Shown: in pieces, positions 44,053 to 54,078 of the stretch
Layout: each line of letters opens with the position of its first letter
How positions within the stretch are numbered: the stretch's first letter is position 1
Source of the DNA: Saprospiraceae bacterium
Lineage (GTDB): Bacteria; Bacteroidota; Bacteroidia; Chitinophagales; Saprospiraceae
NCBI GenBank assembly: GCA_018057925.1
Contig: JAGPCT010000010.1
Coordinates: 19,330 to 83,329, forward strand
Length of the DNA: 64,000 bases
Direction: 5' to 3'
The notes under the pieces: generated by a model
What the model was told of the DNA's origin: nothing
The model's database searches: none
Seen by the model: only the letters and a program-made list of their open reading frames with translations
Translations under genes and position numbers: made by a program

Positions 44053-45705
44053 TTATTCGTTATATTCAGTTTTTATTTTTCCATCATGATTGGCCATTCC
44101 TATTGTAGTGAAATAAATCAATCTACTTAAATCTTCTACCTTTTTAAAATTGATAAAGTCCACATCATCAGAAGCCATGTGATAATCTTCATGAAAACCT
44201 CCAAAAAGGAATACGCTAGGAATGCCCTTTTCTGCAAAACTATAATGATCACTACGATAATATAATTTGAGGGGATGATTGATGTCATTGTACGTATAAT
44301 CCAAGTTATAAGCCACGCTTAATGCATTGTTTTCTTTTAGAGTTTTATCTAAGAGGGGATTGATTTTATCAGAGCCGATGACATATACATAATTTTCATT
44401 TTCACTGTGCAGGTCATCACTTCGGCCAATCATATCTATATTAATGTCGGTCTTTATGTCCTTGAGTGGAACGAGTGGATGCTTTACGAAATACTTTGAC
44501 CCCAATAATCCTGATTCTTCTCCGGTACAGAATAAAAACAGCACACTTCTTTTCAACGGATATCCATTGCTGGAAAGGGCATTCAATGCTTTCGCTACAG
44601 CAATCAATGCAGAGGTTCCGGTAGCATTATCGTCAGCTCCATTATATATTTCTCCATTCTGAGTTCCAAGGTGGTCAAAATGCGCTGATAGAACAATGTA
44701 TTCGTCCTTCAGGTGAGCATCATTCCCTTTTATAATGCCTACTACGTTTCGATCGCGTACGATAGTGGACGATAAGGAAAAATCAAGGTTGAATTTACCA
44801 ATAATATAATTGGATGAAACTTTTCCCTTTTGTACACCTTGTTTTAGCTTGGTGAATCTTTTAAACTCTTTTTTGGAAAACATCCTACTCAAAGCTTGTT
44901 CATTAATTCTAATCACAGGAATGGGATATTTGTTTGAAAGTTGTTCCGCATAGACTGATGCCTTATTAAAAACAGTAGGATTGACCTTATTAAATCGTGT
45001 TGAATCCACGATCAGAAATACTGCTTTGGCGCCTTTTTGAGCGGCGAGTGCTATTTTTTTATTCAAATTGTTGCTCCAATCTGAACGGGATGATGATTGA
45101 CTTATTAAATTCATACTTCCGATGGCGGGCTCACCATCGAGCATCAACAGTACTTCTCCTCTTGCTTGAATGTATGTATAATCATTGTAGTTTTTGTCCT
45201 CAATCCCATACCCTGCAAACATATAATGGTCTCCACTAAGCTTCAAAACAGAAGGAATTTCTGTTAAGCTATAAGTAAAATCTATGCCGGGTGTAAGCAC
45301 ATCGTTAGCGCTTTCTTTACGGGATGTTACTTCAAAAATATTTTTACCACGATTCCAGCGGTTTAACACTACGGGTTGGAAATATGTTTCCCGATCACCG
45401 ATAGGTATGATGTTTGAGGATTTCAGCTTAGCAGCAATATAATCACCGGCTTTATAGCTGCCCATCGTACCAAAGCCTCTGCCTTCTAATGAATCAGAAG
45501 CCAATATTTGGATATGTTGGCGTAATTCCGATTGTGTAATTAGATAAGAATAATGGTACGCAGGGAGATTTCTTTCTGAAACAGTCTGTGACCACAATGT
45601 CAGCGGACTTAGACACCATAAATATAATACAATCTGAATCAAATTAATACATGACAAATAGTGACTTCTCTCTTTCAATGTAGTATTAATATGATGATTA
45701 TACAT
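44053..45705 (-). CDS. M28-family zinc aminopeptidase, exported
   Basis: About 550 residues. A long N-terminus with signal-like CINLIQIVLYLWCLSPLTLW precedes a PA-type insert domain and the M28 peptidase domain: LSAHFDHLG (first metal His, Asp), GADDNATGTSAL (bridging Asp), CTGEESGLLGS (catalytic Glu), and YRSDHYSFAEKGIPSVF (last His). It cleaves amino-terminal residues from peptides in the periplasm or outside. A Met 13 codons upstream (45744) is another possible start; 45705 fits the signal peptide better. Confidence 0.9.
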   Translation of the reverse strand: MYNHHINTTLKERSHYLSCINLIQIVLYLWCLSPLTLWSQTVSERNLPAYHYSYLITQSELRQHIQILASDSLEGRGFGTMGSYKAGDYIAAKLKSSNIIPIGDRETYFQPVVLNRWNRGKNIFEVTSRKESANDVLTPGIDFTYSLTEIPSVLKLSGDHYMFAGYGIEDKNYNDYTYIQARGEVLLMLDGEPAIGSMNLISQSSSRSDWSNNLNKKIALAAQKGAKAVFLIVDSTRFNKVNPTVFNKASVYAEQLSNKYPIPVIRINEQALSRMFSKKEFKRFTKLKQGVQKGKVSSNYIIGKFNLDFSLSSTIVRDRNVVGIIKGNDAHLKDEYIVLSAHFDHLGTQNGEIYNGADDNATGTSALIAVAKALNALSSNGYPLKRSVLFLFCTGEESGLLGSKYFVKHPLVPLKDIKTDINIDMIGRSDDLHSENENYVYVIGSDKINPLLDKTLKENNALSVAYNLDYTYNDINHPLKLYYRSDHYSFAEKGIPSVFLFGGFHEDYHMASDDVDFINFKKVEDLSRLIYFTTIGMANHDGKIKTEYNE

Positions 45706-45799
45706 AAAATAATAAATCTTATATGAATTGTAAAAATAAACCAATTAAAGAAAACTTTTAATCGGTCTAATTTTTACGTCCTATCAGTATTACACAATT

Positions 45800-45946
45800 A
45801 ACCAAAATTCAGCATTAGAAAGTGCTTATCCAATCGACGAATCGGTATAAATCCTTTTTCCAAATCATTGAAACGATTTGTATATCGGGCTTTTCCTCAT
45901 AATCAGCCCTCTTCGGTTTTGGACAACATCGATGGCTGAATCCAGT
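45800..45946 (+). repeat. R1 dispersed repeat, diverged full-length copy
   Basis: AACCAAAATTCAGCATTAG, then TCATTGAAACGATTTGTATA, CCTCATAATCAGCCCTCTTCGG and GGCTGAATCCAG follow the R1 order over 147 bases. Confidence 0.6.
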
Positions 45947-45981
45947 AAAATAAGGTTGCTGAACTTTATTGAAATACGGTG

Positions 45982-46419
45982 TCAGCAGTCTATTTTTTCA
46001 ACTCTACGTTCATGTCTGCCTCCTTCAAATGCGGAAGTATAGTAACTTTCAAGTATTTGATATGCTGTATCATTCTCAATAAATCGGGAAGGTAGAGCAA
46101 TAATATTGGCGTTATTGTGTTGGTGTGCCAATGCACCCAACTCAGGCAACCAGCATAAAGCACAGCGAATACCGCTGTGTTTGTTGGCTGTCATAGCAAC
46201 ACCATTGCCACTACCACAAATCAAGACGCCCCAATCGGCTACACCTTGTTCGACATTGATTGCAACCGGATGTGCAAAGTCCGGATAATCGACACTTTCA
46301 GCCGAAAATGTACCGTGGTCTATAATTTGCAGACCCTTATCCGTAAGAAAACGAATCACTGTGGCCTTCATTGGAAAGCCGGCGTGATCACAACCTATTG
46401 CTACTATTCCTTTAGACAT
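45982..46419 (-). CDS. rpiB: Ribose 5-phosphate isomerase B
   Basis: 145 residues, typical length. Phosphate and substrate loop IGCDHAGFPMKATVIRFL; active-site region GVLICGSGNGVAMTANKH; C-terminal GGRHERRVEKI. It interconverts ribose 5-phosphate and ribulose 5-phosphate in the pentose phosphate pathway. The catalytic Cys of GVLICGSGNG is present. Two bases separate it from the DUF2723 gene upstream, so both are on one transcript from 49570-49600. Confidence 0.94.
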   Translation of the reverse strand: MSKGIVAIGCDHAGFPMKATVIRFLTDKGLQIIDHGTFSAESVDYPDFAHPVAINVEQGVADWGVLICGSGNGVAMTANKHSGIRCALCWLPELGALAHQHNNANIIALPSRFIENDTAYQILESYYTSAFEGGRHERRVEKIDC

Positions 46420-46421
46420 AA

Positions 46422-49400
46422 TTAGTTTTTAAAATCTAACGGTTGAACAGGTGAAGTTGTTGCAGAATGATAAGGGCCAATGATTTTCTTTATTTCTTCT
46501 TCAAACTTCTTGTCCTTTTCTTTTTGAATCATCAATATCATATCATCAATGGCTCTTTGGGTATCGTCCATACCGGATTGGTAACCTTCTGATAATTCCA
46601 CCGGCGTCAAACTCTTATAAAATACCATTGATTCTCTAAGGTTTCCGGCGAGAACTTTCATATAAGGTTTGGCAGTTTCAAACTTATCTGCACTAATTAA
46701 AATGGATATGGTCGGTAGTATTCCACCATCAAATGGGAAGTTCATGTTGGGGAATACTTTCAAGGTATTTTCAGCCAGTTCAGCTGCCCGTTTTTTATCT
46801 CCTTTATTAAGCATATCATAAGCGGTACGTATTTGAACCATGCGTAGTGCGTTGATAGACGGAAGATACGACCTGTCCACAAAGAGTTTCTTTTTGTCAA
46901 AGTTACCCCATTTAAATTTAGTCATAACATTTTTGTAGGTAAGATCGTCCTGTACTCGTCCCAATCCAAAAACACCAAATTGACGCTCTGGAGTAGATCT
47001 AACCGGAATGATACGCAATGCAAGTCCTTCTAACTGCATATATTGATTTAAACCCAAGAATCGAGATGGATCGGCGGTTACAGAGAAATATACCGGTCTA
47101 TCATTGATATTACTTGCGATAATATCCATGACAGCCAAGTCTCCTTTAAGAACATAATCTCCTTGTTCTTTGACGTCAAAAGATACCGGTATCTTGTCCA
47201 AAATGGAATCTTGAGCACTTAAGAACTTTTTATTAATCCAGCCGGCTTTATCTATAGGGATATACATTTTGTTGGTAGGTAAGAATGATTCTGCTTTAGA
47301 ATTAGTGCCTTCCAAAGGGTGTGATTCTCCTATAAATTTCAAAACAGTGTTAGCCGGCAACTCCTGATTAGACATATCGGAAGTAACGTAATAGATCTGA
47401 TTACGCTTATTACCACGGTATGAGTCAGATGGAATTGTCATTTTGATCGGAGCGGAATTATTGATTTTGCGTCTTTGTTGATCAATATACCAATCGACTG
47501 CAATCAAGGATAGATTTACTACCCTGACATCCGTCCTGATTCCTTCTACTTCCTGTGCATACCAGAGTGGATAGGTGTCATTATCGCCGTAGGTAAAAAT
47601 TATAGCGTTGGGTTCAACAGAATTGAGGAAGTTGCTGGCATAGTCTCTCGATGCATAGATTCCCTTACGGCCCATGTCATCAAAGTTTTGGAATCCCATC
47701 AATGTGGGTGAAAGTAGAGCCAACAACCCGGCAAAAGCGTAAAGTGGGATTGAATTGTTTTTTATTTTTTCAACTAAAAACTGACCTATTGCCAGGCCTC
47801 CCAACCCAATCCAAATACAAAAAGTAAAGAAAGAACCTACCAATACATAATCTCGTTCACGGGGTTCAATCGGAGGTTGGTTGGAATAGATGATGATGCC
47901 AATACCAGTCAAGAAAAACAGGACTAATAAAGCAATCCATTCGTTTCTTCGCTTTCGATATTGGAAGGCAAAGCCGATTAAACCGAGGATAAGCGGGATA
48001 AAGTAATATTTATTTCTCGCCTGATCGTCTTTCATAAAGGAAGGGAGCTTGTCTTGATTGCCTAATCTGGCGTTGTCAATGAAAGATACGCCACTCAACC
48101 AGTTGCCCTTGCTTTTATCCCATGGCATATACCCTTGTTCTCCGTTTTGCTTTCCTACGAAGTTCCACATAAAGTATCTCCAATACATCCAGTTGATTTG
48201 GTATCGCCAGAAGTAAGAAAGGTTGTCACCTTGTGTAGGCTTCCCTTCGTGTCCCATCCATTGTTTGTATAGCCGTGCTTTGGTAGGGTCATCACCATGT
48301 CCCATACGAGGGAAGAACATCTCGTCTTCCGGGGCGTAGGTATAGTCATATTTCATGTCAATGATCTCATATTTGTCACCGACTCTGCCAAAGCGGGGCT
48401 CGCTATCTACACCAGTAGGTCGGGCTTCAAAAGAAGGGCCAAACAGCAAAGGTCTATCGCCATATTGTTCACGATTGAGATAAGGCAACAAACGAGCGGG
48501 ATCGGAAGGGTTGTTCATGTTGATCGGCGGATTAGCATTGGCTCGAATAACCACTACTGCTGTCGTTGAATAGGCAACAATAATAAGCATTGCACTCACT
48601 AATGCCAGCTGTAGGTTATGTAATCCACGAGTGTTGGCTCTCTTAAGCCCCCAAAACAAAAGTCCAACTATAATGGCCAAAAAAGGAATAAGGCCGGAAT
48701 AGAAAGGAAGGCCTAAGTCGTTTACAGCAAAAATATCTAATTTAACTAAGAGGCCGGGTAGTCCGACAATAATAATTCTTTGGACAAAAAACAATGCAAA
48801 GAGCCCTGCTCCTAAAGAAGCTGCAAAGCCCAACCAAGTGAATTTATTATATTTTTTTAAATAGTAAAATACTGCAAGTGCCGGAAATGTAAGGAGACTC
48901 AGTAAGTGGACACCTATGGATAAGCCGGCCATAAATAGAGAAAACACGATCCATCTGTCACTTTTTTGAGTATCAGGAAGATAATACCACTTTAAAAGAG
49001 ACCACAATGTAATTGCCGTGAAGAAAGTTGACATCGCATACACTTCACCTTCCATCGCTGAAAACCATATTGAAACCGAAAAGGTTGAACTAAGTCCGGC
49101 GGCCATTCCTGCTAAAAGCAGTCCTATGTTTTGCCCTTTGTCCGTCTCTTGATCAGCTCCGACCAATGCAATTTTTCCAAGGTAGATGGTGGACCAACAA
49201 ATAAACATACCTGCAAAAGCTGTCACCATTCCTGACATCAGATTTATCGCAAAAGCAACGCCGGATGGGTCGGAAGAGAAAATCGATCCTAAGATAGCAA
49301 ACATGCGACCAATTATTAAGAATAAGGCCGCTCCCGGAGGGTGAACTACCTGGAGTTTATCCGCTCCTAGAATAAATTCCCCACAATCCCAGAGGCTTCC

Positions 49401-49490
49401 TGTCCTTTCTACTGAAAAAATAAAAACAAAGAATGCAATGGCAAATGTGGCCCAGCCAGCAATGTTTAAAGCTCTTTTAAAACTATTCAT
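46422..49490 (-). CDS. DUF2723 (TMEM260-like) membrane glycosyltransferase-fold protein
   Basis: 1022 residues with about 12-13 membrane helices and large extracytoplasmic parts. N-terminal SLWDCGEFILGADKLQVVHPPG contains the Asp-Cys-Gly-Glu-Phe signature of DUF2723, where the Asp/Glu pair is the likely catalytic site of a GT-C-type transferase; the human homologue TMEM260 is an O-mannosyltransferase. A C-terminal TPR-like helical region (~880-990) follows. It likely transfers a sugar from a lipid donor to exported proteins (inference). A perfect promoter lies 80 bases upstream. Confidence 0.85.
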   Translation of the reverse strand: MNSFKRALNIAGWATFAIAFFVFIFSVERTGSLWDCGEFILGADKLQVVHPPGAALFLIIGRMFAILGSIFSSDPSGVAFAINLMSGMVTAFAGMFICWSTIYLGKIALVGADQETDKGQNIGLLLAGMAAGLSSTFSVSIWFSAMEGEVYAMSTFFTAITLWSLLKWYYLPDTQKSDRWIVFSLFMAGLSIGVHLLSLLTFPALAVFYYLKKYNKFTWLGFAASLGAGLFALFFVQRIIIVGLPGLLVKLDIFAVNDLGLPFYSGLIPFLAIIVGLLFWGLKRANTRGLHNLQLALVSAMLIIVAYSTTAVVVIRANANPPINMNNPSDPARLLPYLNREQYGDRPLLFGPSFEARPTGVDSEPRFGRVGDKYEIIDMKYDYTYAPEDEMFFPRMGHGDDPTKARLYKQWMGHEGKPTQGDNLSYFWRYQINWMYWRYFMWNFVGKQNGEQGYMPWDKSKGNWLSGVSFIDNARLGNQDKLPSFMKDDQARNKYYFIPLILGLIGFAFQYRKRRNEWIALLVLFFLTGIGIIIYSNQPPIEPRERDYVLVGSFFTFCIWIGLGGLAIGQFLVEKIKNNSIPLYAFAGLLALLSPTLMGFQNFDDMGRKGIYASRDYASNFLNSVEPNAIIFTYGDNDTYPLWYAQEVEGIRTDVRVVNLSLIAVDWYIDQQRRKINNSAPIKMTIPSDSYRGNKRNQIYYVTSDMSNQELPANTVLKFIGESHPLEGTNSKAESFLPTNKMYIPIDKAGWINKKFLSAQDSILDKIPVSFDVKEQGDYVLKGDLAVMDIIASNINDRPVYFSVTADPSRFLGLNQYMQLEGLALRIIPVRSTPERQFGVFGLGRVQDDLTYKNVMTKFKWGNFDKKKLFVDRSYLPSINALRMVQIRTAYDMLNKGDKKRAAELAENTLKVFPNMNFPFDGGILPTISILISADKFETAKPYMKVLAGNLRESMVFYKSLTPVELSEGYQSGMDDTQRAIDDMILMIQKEKDKKFEEEIKKIIGPYHSATTSPVQPLDFKN

Positions 49491-49569
49491 CCGTTAATGT
49501 TGATTTCTCAAATTTTGGTTTTACATTATTTCTCAAGAAAAATATGGTTATTTCCTGAAAATTAAGGGA

Positions 49570-49600
49570 CAAAGTTAAGCCCTTTCCAATATTAGACAAA
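49570..49600 (-). promoter_or_regulatory. Promoter of DUF2723-rpiB
   Basis: On the minus strand, TTTG (49600-49597), exactly 19 bases, TAACTTTG (49577-49570). Leader about 70 bases. Confidence 0.75.
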
Positions 49601-49684
49601 TTATCAATATACTTTATATCTATGTTAACGGTTTTGTTGTAGCCTATATTCTCCATGAGACAAGCGCAATGTCGGTAAACGGCA

Positions 49685-49790
49685 CGTAATCAGAGGCTTA
49701 GTAAAGCCATAGGAGCGATTTGTAAATTGGGACGACTCTCACAACAGCATAATTTGTTTAGACAATACTCATACTGCTGAATTTGGGTTT
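49685..49790 (+). repeat. R1 dispersed repeat, strongly diverged
   Basis: CGTAATCAGAGGCTTAGTAAAGCC (hairpin retained though sequence changed), GCGATTTGTAAATTGGGACG and ATACTGCTGAATTTGGGTTT keep the R1 order. The changed hairpin GGCTT-AGTA-AAGCC replaces GGTTT-CAGT-AAACC, that is, compensating changes on both arms. Confidence 0.55.
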
Positions 49791-49822
49791 GAATAATTCC
49801 TGTCAAAGCATTACAAAAAGCG

Positions 49823-51208
49823 CTACTTTTCCTCTTTGGTGTCGGACGTTTTATCCTTTTTGTCCTCATAAACCTTATCACCTTGTTTCAGCGTTCTTGA
49901 AATAGCGCTGTAAGGGCCGGAAACCACGCGATCACCTTTTTGTAAACCTTGTTTGATATAAATATATTCATCGTCTTGAATGCCTGTCTGAACAGGAATC
50001 ATGTTGACGCTATCACCTTTTTGAATAAAAGCAACTTCAATCAAATCAGCTTTTTTACCATTCTTTAAAGCATCCTTACTAAAAGATGGATTTTCGCGAG
50101 TCGTTACAGATTGGATCGGAACAGCCAATACATTTTTTTCTGTCTTTGTATTTATCTCTACCGAAACGGACATGCCGGGGCGAAAAGGGAAGGGTTCATC
50201 CGGCTTGATGAGCGACTTGTAAGATTCGTAATTGAGTCTGACCTTGACGATAAAGTTGGTCACCTGATCGCTATTGAGAGATGTTGAGCCAGACGTTGAA
50301 AGGCTGCTCGCTGTTGTAGAGCTATTGGCTATTTCAGTCACTACGCCAGTAAATTTTTTTCCGTAAAAGGCATCGATTTCTATGACGGCTGAATCGCCTT
50401 TATGTACTCTGACGATATCATTTTCAGACACTTCCACTTGTGCTTCAATAGCACTGAGGTTGGCGATGGTCATCATCTCTGTACCTGACATTTGGATGGT
50501 TCCTACGACTCTCTCACCTTTTTCTACTTTTAGGGAACTAATAATCCCATCTACCGGAGCGTAGATAAAGGTTTTGTTGAGGCTGGTTTTCATTTCATCT
50601 AAGCTGGCGTTGGCACTTTGGGTGTTGTATTGAGAAGAAGAGGCGTTGGTCTGAGCTTGTTTTATGGCGGCTTTGGCAGAGTTGGCAGAGGCTATGAGGC
50701 CATCCAGCGTGGATTGTGAAGCTTCAAGGTCTGATTTACTAATTACGCCGTCAGCATATAGTTTTGTATTTCTGTTGTGTGTCTTTCGGGTATTTTCGAG
50801 GCGTGAATTGACTTCATCCAATTGAGCTTGAGCCATCTTTATTTGAGATTGGGATGCTTGTTCTTGTGCTCGAGACCCTTTGACGGTGGCTTGTCCACGG
50901 CGGACAGAGGGTAAATAGCTGTCAGGATTAATTTTTGCAAGAAGTTGACCTGCCTTGACAGTATCGCCTTCTTTGACGTATAGGCCAATGATTTCACCGG
51001 ACACGTCTGAGCTTATCTTTACTTCATTTTCAGGAAATATTTTTCCCGAAGCAGTTACAACTTCTTTGATATCGCGTGTGGTGACCAATTCAGTTGTTAC
51101 ACCAATGCCTTTGGGTCTTTGTCGTCCTTTAATATATGCAATTACAATCAGAATAATCACTACTGTAATCAGACTAATTAACCACCATTTTCTTTTATTG
51201 TTATTCAT
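49823..51208 (-). CDS. Periplasmic adaptor subunit (HlyD/MacA type)
   Basis: 461 residues. One N-terminal membrane helix (WWLISLITVVIILIVIAYI), a barrel-sandwich hybrid around GEIIGLYVKEGDTVKAGQLLAKI, a long alpha-hairpin (~105-205), then beta-barrel domains and a Lys/Asp-rich tail. This layout fits adaptors of tripartite ABC (MacAB-type) or RND pumps; MacA type is favoured by the single N-terminal helix. It is 20 bases downstream of tolC. No pump gene follows: the next region is an R1 repeat. Confidence 0.88.
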   Translation of the reverse strand: MNNNKRKWWLISLITVVIILIVIAYIKGRQRPKGIGVTTELVTTRDIKEVVTASGKIFPENEVKISSDVSGEIIGLYVKEGDTVKAGQLLAKINPDSYLPSVRRGQATVKGSRAQEQASQSQIKMAQAQLDEVNSRLENTRKTHNRNTKLYADGVISKSDLEASQSTLDGLIASANSAKAAIKQAQTNASSSQYNTQSANASLDEMKTSLNKTFIYAPVDGIISSLKVEKGERVVGTIQMSGTEMMTIANLSAIEAQVEVSENDIVRVHKGDSAVIEIDAFYGKKFTGVVTEIANSSTTASSLSTSGSTSLNSDQVTNFIVKVRLNYESYKSLIKPDEPFPFRPGMSVSVEINTKTEKNVLAVPIQSVTTRENPSFSKDALKNGKKADLIEVAFIQKGDSVNMIPVQTGIQDDEYIYIKQGLQKGDRVVSGPYSAISRTLKQGDKVYEDKKDKTSDTKEEK

Positions 51209-51228
51209 AAGGAAGAATTAAATTAAGA

Positions 51229-52653
51229 TCAATTAAATGAAATTTGTTTACCAGCATAATAGTCGAGAACCTTCATTTTAAAGGTATAGTCGTATCGGCT
51301 GATGATGAGGTCTCGCTCAACGGTATCGAGATTATTTTTAGAAGTAATGAGTTCAAAACTGTTGGCTGTACCGATCTCATAACGTTTTTTTGTATCTGAG
51401 TATGCGCCACTTTGGGCTTCAAAGGCTTTTTGAGCCGAATACAAATTTAATCTTGCGGCGCGGGCATCTGTGAGTGACTTGAGGACGTCACTTCTCAACT
51501 GTTGGCGGGCTTGATTGCTTTGGAGCTGAATGTTTTCTTTGTTTAATCGAGCTTGTTGAACGTTTGTTTTTACTTGGAGGCCATTGAAGATTGGGATATC
51601 AATACCGACGCCGAGGCCAAAACCGAGATTTTGATTGAGTTGAGTAAAATATGGATTTTTTCCGGTGATGACGACCGGATTAAGGAAAGAAAAGTTTACC
51701 GCTTCATTGTTTAATTGTGCGCCGGGTATTTGTTGTCTTTGCAGCTCCGTACCGGTGATTTGGCGGCTCAAAGTAGAGTATGTTGTGCTGGCGGAGCCCT
51801 GCATTGCTATGGAAGGAAGTCCCTGACTTTTCGCTGTTTTTTCTCCTAAAAGTGCGCTATGGATCTTGCTGTCAAAGGATTCAAATTGGGGTTGTGTCTT
51901 AAAGGCACTCGCTACGAGGGTTTCATAATCAAGGGAATCCGGATTCTCCATTGGAACGGGGACACTTGGGATGACGATGTCAATATTTAAACCGGGATCA
52001 ATATTGATAGTTTGTTTTAAATTGAGAAGTCCTATGGCTATATCATTCTGTGCGGAGATAACTTGAGATTCATTTTTTGCTTGTTGTGCGACGATTTCAA
52101 GTTTGGAATTGCGATTTTTTGAACCGGCATCGATGAGTAGGTCTGTTACTTTTAGCTGTTCATTGGTTTGTTCTAAGCTTTTTTCAGCTACTTGAAGATT
52201 TTCTTTTGCAATTAAGACGATCAGATATGCTTGAGCAACTTGCAGGGCAATATCACGGATGGCTTGTTCTTTGTCTGCTTCGGAGGCAAGGAGGTTTAGT
52301 TTTGATTGTTTTATCGAATTGTTTATTTTGTTAAAATTAAAAATCGTAACACGTGAATTGAGGTTATATGACTGGTTACCGAATGACTGACTGTTGAAAC
52401 TATTGGTTGTAGGGTCAATCTGGCGACCGAAACTTTCGTAAAAGAATGTATTGGCATTGAGTGATGGTATGCGACTTGCTTTGGCAGCTTCGTAATTATA
52501 TTGATTGCTTAGAACTTCAATATCAGATTGCTTGATTGCAAGGTTGTTTTCAACAGCATGCTGAATACACTGCTCTAAAGTCCACTTTTCCTGAGCTTGT
52601 ATTAAAACAGGAAAAAAAATAATGACCAAAATAAAGGCGCTCCATCTATTCAT
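51229..52653 (-). CDS. TolC family outer-membrane efflux protein
   Basis: 474 residues with a signal peptide (ends IQAQ) and two similar halves of long helices and strands (LEQCIQHAVENNLAIKQSDI; IQSNQARQQLRSDVLKSL type). It forms the trimeric outer-membrane exit duct for the adaptor encoded next. A -7 box TAATTTTG lies at 52717-52710 on the minus strand. Confidence 0.9.
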   Translation of the reverse strand: MNRWSAFILVIIFFPVLIQAQEKWTLEQCIQHAVENNLAIKQSDIEVLSNQYNYEAAKASRIPSLNANTFFYESFGRQIDPTTNSFNSQSFGNQSYNLNSRVTIFNFNKINNSIKQSKLNLLASEADKEQAIRDIALQVAQAYLIVLIAKENLQVAEKSLEQTNEQLKVTDLLIDAGSKNRNSKLEIVAQQAKNESQVISAQNDIAIGLLNLKQTINIDPGLNIDIVIPSVPVPMENPDSLDYETLVASAFKTQPQFESFDSKIHSALLGEKTAKSQGLPSIAMQGSASTTYSTLSRQITGTELQRQQIPGAQLNNEAVNFSFLNPVVITGKNPYFTQLNQNLGFGLGVGIDIPIFNGLQVKTNVQQARLNKENIQLQSNQARQQLRSDVLKSLTDARAARLNLYSAQKAFEAQSGAYSDTKKRYEIGTANSFELITSKNNLDTVERDLIISRYDYTFKMKVLDYYAGKQISFN

Positions 52654-52709
52654 ATCTTGAATTTTTTACAATAATAAAATAATGCTGATGATGGGAAAAA
52701 TATTTTCTA

Positions 52710-52717
52710 CAAAATTA
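52710..52717 (-). promoter_or_regulatory. -7 box of tolC-adaptor
   Basis: TAATTTTG on the minus strand matches TAnnTTTG; no clear TTTG at the expected distance. The region 52718-53022 otherwise shows only an R1-like right end (AATTTGGGTTTAAA near 52810). Confidence 0.45.
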
Positions 52718-53022
52718 GGTCATTTGGCGACGAGTATCATCCTAATTAGAAGGAAATAGATTTATCTCAGATTCATATTATAGGCAAAAGTATTGTCTTT
52801 AAGAAGAATTTGGGTTTAAATACATTTGTCCCGGCTATCGGAGTTGATCGGCATGTATAAGTGGGTAGATGCTTGTTGCTTAAAGCCAATCAATATTCCT
52901 TAGAGTTGGTGGCAATGTTTGACAACCAACTTCACAACAATTTCCAAGCCATTATTACGAACTCTTTCTAAATCTTTTTGAGTATTTTAACTACAAATAG
53001 GGTTTATTTAAAAACTAATAAC

Positions 53023-53030
53023 TACATTTG
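53023..53030 (+). promoter_or_regulatory. -7 box of the padR pair
   Basis: TACATTTG, exact TAnnTTTG, 17 bases before the TTG start at 53048. It overlaps a GTG at 53030, which therefore cannot be the start. Confidence 0.6.
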
Positions 53031-53047
53031 TGGTAAATATCAGAACA

Positions 53048-53380
53048 TTGAGCCAATATCATTTAGGAGAATTTGAAGAAATCGTTTTGCTGACGGTAGC
53101 TATTCTTGACGGAGAAGCATATGGTGTAAGCATCATTACTGAAATTGAAGAACGATTGCGACGAAAGGTCAGTTTAGGGGCAATACAAACAGTTTTGAAA
53201 AGACTTGAGGACAAGGATTTGGTAAAGTCAGAATTTGGTGAAGCAACAAATATCAGAGGCGGAAAAAGAAAACGGCTCTACGAAATTACTTCCATTGGTA
53301 AGAATATTCTTAGTCAGGCGAAAGAACAACGAAATTCGCTTTGGGACGCAATTCCGAAAGTAGTTTTCAAATTTTCATAG
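53048..53380 (+). CDS. PadR-family transcriptional regulator
   Basis: 110 residues from TTG 53048. Winged helix from LGEFEEIVLLTVAILDGEAYGVSIITEIEE through SLGAIQTVLKRLEDKDLVKS to the wing GKRKRLYEIT. PadR proteins repress neighbouring genes and release on binding small ligands. The next gene begins 3 bases later and carries the permease prefix domain, the usual PadR neighbour in this phylum, so they are one unit. Confidence 0.85.
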   Translation: MSQYHLGEFEEIVLLTVAILDGEAYGVSIITEIEERLRRKVSLGAIQTVLKRLEDKDLVKSEFGEATNIRGGKRKRLYEITSIGKNILSQAKEQRNSLWDAIPKVVFKFS

Positions 53381-53383
53381 ATA

Positions 53384-53905
53384 ATGGATATGGAACATAA
53401 ACCACCAAGTAAGGTATTAGCATTCTTTCGCTGGTATTGTAACCCAGACTTTCGTGAAGAAATTGAAGGCGACCTTATTGAAAGGTTTCAATGTTATTCG
53501 AAAGGATTTGGACACAAAAGAGCTAACTGGCTTTTTATCAAAGACGTTTTACTGCTTTTCAGACCAACAATAATTGGAAATATTTTTCACTTAACTAATA
53601 AAAAATCAATAATTATGACAACACAAAGCAAAAGATTACTGTTCATTTTAGCAGCAGTACCAATCCTTCTTCTTATCCCATATATTGCAATGCAATTTAG
53701 CAACGGAGTTGACTGGAAACTTTTAGACTTTGCAACAATGGGAATGCTACTATTAGGAACAGGATTACTTTGTGAATTTGTATTACGAAAAGTAAAAGGC
53801 ACTAAAGGTAGAATACTAATGTGTGGACTTGTTCTACTAGCCTTCCTGCTTATCTGGGCTGAACTTGCTGTAGGGATATTCGGGACAGCATTTGCAGGAA
53901 GTTAA
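53384..53905 (+). CDS. Permease-prefix-domain protein fused to a three-helix membrane domain
   Basis: 173 residues. Residues 1-75 match the prefix domain that normally precedes FtsX/MacB-type ABC permeases (FRWYCNPDFREEIEGDLIERF ... LFIKDVLLLFRPTI). Instead of a permease, the frame continues through an internal Met (MTTQSKR, nt 53615) into about 60-100 residues with three membrane helices. Either the permease was lost and replaced, or two small genes have become one frame. Role unknown; presumably under PadR control. Confidence 0.7.
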   Translation: MDMEHKPPSKVLAFFRWYCNPDFREEIEGDLIERFQCYSKGFGHKRANWLFIKDVLLLFRPTIIGNIFHLTNKKSIIMTTQSKRLLFILAAVPILLLIPYIAMQFSNGVDWKLLDFATMGMLLLGTGLLCEFVLRKVKGTKGRILMCGLVLLAFLLIWAELAVGIFGTAFAGS

Positions 53906-54078
53906 GAAACAAAAATAACACTGCTGGCAACAGACGGCAGTGCGCACATTAAACGACAGAAATAAAACAAAACAAAGAATGAGAATGAACATTATGACAG
54001 CCAACCCAATAGTCAAAGCTTCTGTATTTTTATTTTTTCCTACCTCATATTTTTTTAAAACAATATCTGCTGCCGCCC

